The notes beneath the pieces are model-generated. The model was given only the letters and a program-made list of their open reading frames with translations, was not told the origin of the DNA and did no database searches. A DNA stretch of 7,843 nucleotides, from the NCBI GenBank assembly GCA_035532295.1, contig DATKRH010000180.1, positions 1 through 7,843 on the forward strand. Reading direction: 5' to 3'. The position numbers and the translations under genes are program-made. Shown here in pieces: positions 6,206 to 7,843 of this stretch (position 1 is the stretch's first letter; every line of letters begins with the position of its first letter). Source of the stretch: DASUBV01 sp035532295. Lineage in GTDB: Bacteria; Actinomycetota; Actinomycetes; Streptosporangiales; Streptosporangiaceae.

Positions 6206-6225
6206 AGTGTCACGCGAAGTGTCAC
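6206..6225 (+). repeat. Direct repeat AGTGTCAC, two copies 12 bases apart
   Basis: AGTGTCAC occurs at 6206-6213 and again at 6218-6225, with GCGA between. A 12-base period puts both copies roughly one helical turn apart, as for cooperative binding by integrase N-terminal domains, excisionase or a repressor. The protein involved is unknown. Confidence 0.55.
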
Positions 6226-6328
6226 AGGCGCAACCCATCACCCGAGCGCCCTTACCAGGGCGGGCCGCCGCATGCGCACGAACGCAGCGACGGCCCTAGA
6301 ACCCATCCCCGCTACGAGAGGACAGGTC

Positions 6329-6478
6329 ATGGAAACCAACCCTACGAGAATCCGCACCAAGGCAGGTGGCGGGCCGCCCCCGGTCGGCAACGGCTCGCAG
6401 CCCGTGCACCGCTGCGGGCGCTGCGGGTCGATGTGGACAGGTTCCGCATCGCACACATGCCGGATGGTGACCCGGTGA
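6329..6478 (+). CDS. Small Cys/His protein, possible zinc knuckle, first gene of the element operon
   Basis: A 49-residue protein of no family I recognise. ATG 6329 is chosen because GAGAGGA (6316-6322) sits 6 bases before it; the frame opens earlier (ATG 6272) without a ribosome site. Residues 1 to 26 are basic and Gly/Pro-rich, probably unstructured. The rest holds HRCGRCG and SHTC, giving C29-x2-C32-x9-H42-x-C44, enough ligands for one zinc ion. It ends in TGA 6476-6478, which shares three bases with the next GTG. Binding of nucleic acid is a reasonable guess from size and charge only. Confidence 0.6.
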   Translation: METNPTRIRTKAGGGPPPVGNGSQPVHRCGRCGSMWTGSASHTCRMVTR

Positions 6479-6978
6479 ACGGCGCGGAAGCCCGCGACGC
6501 CCTGGAGGCGATCCGGGAGGCCCTCGACATCCCCAGCCCGGCCACGGCCGGCGACGGCGAGGTCTACGAGAAGATCCTGCTGGAGCGCGCCGGCCACGTG
6601 CGCGTCATGCTCGAATCGCTCCTGGACACCGGCCGGTACGCGCCCCCGGACATCCCGTGGTCGGTGGCCTACCTGCGTGACCGGCTGGCCGAGCATCCCG
6701 CCACCGGCTACAAGACGTGGGACGAGGCGGTGGCCGGGCTGCGGGCCGCTGAGGCCGCCAAGGCTGAGCACGCCGCGGCCACGTGTGAGATGTGCGGTGC
6801 CAGCGGCGCGGGTGAGCGGCTGGACCGGTCCGTGTGGACGGCGCTGGCGGACGGCACCAAGAGGGTCCGGTGGCTCTGCGCGGACCGCCCGGCATGTACC
6901 GGCCGCCGGTTCCCTGACCTGGCCGCGGTGCTCGGTGACCAGGCCCCTGAGGCCGCCGGCCAGGACGGTGCCCAGTGA
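6475..6978 (+). CDS. Hypothetical element protein with C-terminal four-Cys zinc site
   Basis: A 167-residue protein of unknown function. GTG 6475 overlaps the previous stop by GTGA; the frame is open further upstream to 6433, but the overlap and the VNGAEARDALEAIREAL opening favour 6475. No Shine-Dalgarno sequence is evident, so translation probably depends on coupling. Residues 3 to 50 are predicted helical (EARDALEAIREALDI, then GHVRVMLESLLDTG). Residues 60 to 100 hold WSVAYLRDRL and an Ala/Glu-rich helix. The C-terminal part has C104-x2-C107 and C135-x5-C141, a likely treble-clef or ribbon zinc site, around WTALADGTKRVRWLC. The zinc site may be structural. It is intact and continues the bias of its neighbours. 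Confidence 0.75.
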   Translation: MNGAEARDALEAIREALDIPSPATAGDGEVYEKILLERAGHVRVMLESLLDTGRYAPPDIPWSVAYLRDRLAEHPATGYKTWDEAVAGLRAAEAAKAEHAAATCEMCGASGAGERLDRSVWTALADGTKRVRWLCADRPACTGRRFPDLAAVLGDQAPEAAGQDGAQ

Positions 6979-7520
6979 CCGGCGACATGCGGGTGACCGC
7001 AGCCCGCGAGTACCTCGCCAGCGTCCGCAAGCACAAGGTGACCGCCCTGCCGCCCTCGGTCCTGCTGCGCGAGTGCGCGGAGCTGCGCCGGCAGCTAGGC
7101 CAGGTGCTCGGTGCCATCGCCGAGGCAGACGAGCGCGACGACGGCACCGAGCCCTACTGCACCACGTGCCGCCAGTGGGCCGGCATGTTCCACGGCATGG
7201 ACGGCTGGCACCACTTCCGCGGCGACCCGGCGCCCGGCGGGCAGCGGGAGCTGTACGACGCTGGCCATGAGCCGGTCATCGGCTGGACAGTGCCACCCGG
7301 GCGGGGAATTTCCCCGGCCCAGCTCACCGGCGTGCTCAAGGCACTCGCCGCAGCGGCAGACCTCACCCAGCAGCGCGCCGAGGAATACTGCGACGACTGC
7401 CTCAAGGACCCCGCCGGGTGCTGTGACCGCCATGCTGACCTGCTCGGGGAGGCCGAGGAGTTCCGCCACCTCGAGCGCGGCCTCACCACCGCAGGCACCC
7501 CCGCAGGCGGTGCACGGTGA
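6975..7520 (+). CDS. AICE-type hypothetical protein with two Cys/His clusters
   Basis: A 181-residue protein starting at GTG 6975, which overlaps the previous stop by GTGA. AGGA (6962-6965) lies 9 bases upstream. Residues 7 to 55 are helical. The first cluster, C62-x2-C65 followed by GMFHGMDGWHHFRGD (H79, H80), is a zinc site I recall from many small proteins of actinobacterial integrative elements and phages. The ELYDAGHEPVIGW segment after it belongs to the same pattern. A second cluster has C139-x2-C142-x6-C149-C150-x2-H153 (YCDDCLKDPAGCCDRH), followed by a helix with LLGEAEEFRHLERGL. The family has no established function to my knowledge. Its presence supports the view that 6329 onward is mobile-element cargo. 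Confidence 0.75.
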   Translation: MTGDMRVTAAREYLASVRKHKVTALPPSVLLRECAELRRQLGQVLGAIAEADERDDGTEPYCTTCRQWAGMFHGMDGWHHFRGDPAPGGQRELYDAGHEPVIGWTVPPGRGISPAQLTGVLKALAAAADLTQQRAEEYCDDCLKDPAGCCDRHADLLGEAEEFRHLERGLTTAGTPAGGAR

Positions 7521-7843
7521 CCCGCCGTCAGGACGCCGTCATGGTGCCGTGGCGGCTGCGCTGCACCTGGATACTCGGGCGGGTGCGGCTGCTCGGCCGG
7601 CGCGCTTGGTACAGCGGCACCGGCAATCTGGAGGACTGGCGTTTCTGGGCACTGTCCGCGGTGCTCAACCGCTTCGCCGGCAGGGAACTGCGCCACGCGG
7701 CGCTGCTGCTCGGCTACGACATGGCGCTCGGCTACGGCCACGAGGGCCTGCTGCTCGGGCCGCTGCACGAGTTCACTACTGGCAGCGAGATCGGCCTGGG
7801 CGTCCGTTACGGCACGCCGGTTGAGCGTGACGAGGCGCTGGAG
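7517..7843 (+). CDS. Unrecognised protein, 5' part only (runs off the window)
   Basis: Starting at GTG 7517, which overlaps the previous stop by GTGA, this frame is open for 109 codons to the window edge. The N-terminus is basic (VTRRQDAVMVPWRLR, then GRVRLLGRRAWYSGTGN). A helix-rich part follows with LEDWRFWALSAVLNRFAGR and ELRHAALLLGYDMALGYGHE. It then continues with LLLGPLHEFTTGSEIGLG. There are no Cys clusters, unlike the three genes before it, and no clear membrane segment. I do not recognise the family. The fourth consecutive 4-base overlap argues that it is real and in the same operon. Confidence 0.65.
   Translation, partial: MTRRQDAVMVPWRLRCTWILGRVRLLGRRAWYSGTGNLEDWRFWALSAVLNRFAGRELRHAALLLGYDMALGYGHEGLLLGPLHEFTTGSEIGLGVRYGTPVERDEALE

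Larger units (their letters stand above)
5965..6328. other. Gene-free junction region
   Basis: No coding frame with actinobacterial third-position bias or a family match is visible here on either strand. The stretch 6000-6040 is less GC-rich than its surroundings and holds a dyad TGACC-GCA-GGTCA (6012-6024). It may be the original downstream flank of the tRNA gene, which would be read leftward. The tRNA fragment (6064-6088) and two pairs of direct repeats (6181-6225) come next, then a weak hairpin CGCCC-TTACCA-GGGCG (6247-6262). No firm promoter for the gene at 6329 could be identified. Confidence 0.6.
6064..7843 (+). mobile_element. Left end of an integrative element (partial)
   Basis: For a tRNA gene on the minus strand, integration into its 3' end leaves the bare core at the left junction and the restored tRNA at the right one. 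Here the bare core lies at 6064-6088, so the element should extend to the right. This fits the genes from 6329 on, a run of small overlapping genes whose third member I recognise as common in actinobacterial integrative elements (AICEs). No integrase, excisionase, replication or transfer gene lies within the window; they should lie further right. The proposal rests on a 25-base core and gene style. Confidence 0.55.

Noticed and set aside
7111..7824. + strand frame of 237 codons overlapping the last two element genes
   Set aside because: It has Ser/Thr/Ala/Arg-rich shadow composition, while the genes at 6975 and 7517 have ordered Cys/His motifs or GTGA-coupled starts.
1..7843. CRISPR array or long tandem repeat
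   Set aside because: No regularly spaced repeat of 20 bases or more was seen; only the short direct repeats at 6181-6225 were found.

Overview
The window is very GC-rich with strong third-position GC bias, uses many GTG starts, and carries families typical of filamentous actinomycetes. These include a DUF6431 protein beside an IS481-like transposase, a large serine recombinase with a zinc ribbon, a PdxH-like flavoprotein, and short cysteine-rich proteins of actinobacterial integrative elements. I would place it in the Actinomycetes, perhaps Streptosporangiales or Streptomyces-like; the genus cannot be read from the sequence. All genes I can support lie on the + strand. The only minus-strand signal is a tRNA fragment.

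Left part (1 to about 6060) is a gene graveyard. In order it holds: the frameshifted 3' end of a gene resembling type VII secretion-associated proteins (2-251); a strong intrinsic terminator (303-339); an insertion-sequence remnant made of an intact DUF6431 gene (403-1074) and a transposase cut off after its first catalytic Asp (1099 to about 1712); the C-terminal half of a serine recombinase fused directly to that cut (1710-2481), itself frameshifted; a 2-kb DUF4209-type gene with a HEPN-like RNxxxH motif, broken by four frameshifts that all go the same way (2594-4629); an intact transglutaminase-like gene with a Cys-His-Asp triad and a possible leaderless promoter (4700-5293); and, overlapping its end, a PdxH-like pyridoxamine-phosphate oxidase broken once near its N-terminus (5286-5964).

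The middle (5965-6328) has no gene. It holds the 3' end of a tRNA on the minus strand (6064-6088) with no tRNA body attached, then two pairs of short tandem direct repeats (6181-6200 and 6206-6225). This is the expected look of the empty-side junction (att site) of an element integrated into a tRNA 3' end. The geometry places the element to the right, with the restored tRNA somewhere beyond position 7843.

Right part (6329-7843) is the start of that element's gene set: four clean genes, each overlapping the next by the four bases GTGA and so probably translationally coupled. The first three encode small Cys/His-rich, probably zinc-binding proteins. The fourth runs off the window. None has a known function. 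Seven frameshifts lie left of the tRNA fragment and none lies to its right, so reading-frame decay changes sharply at the proposed junction.
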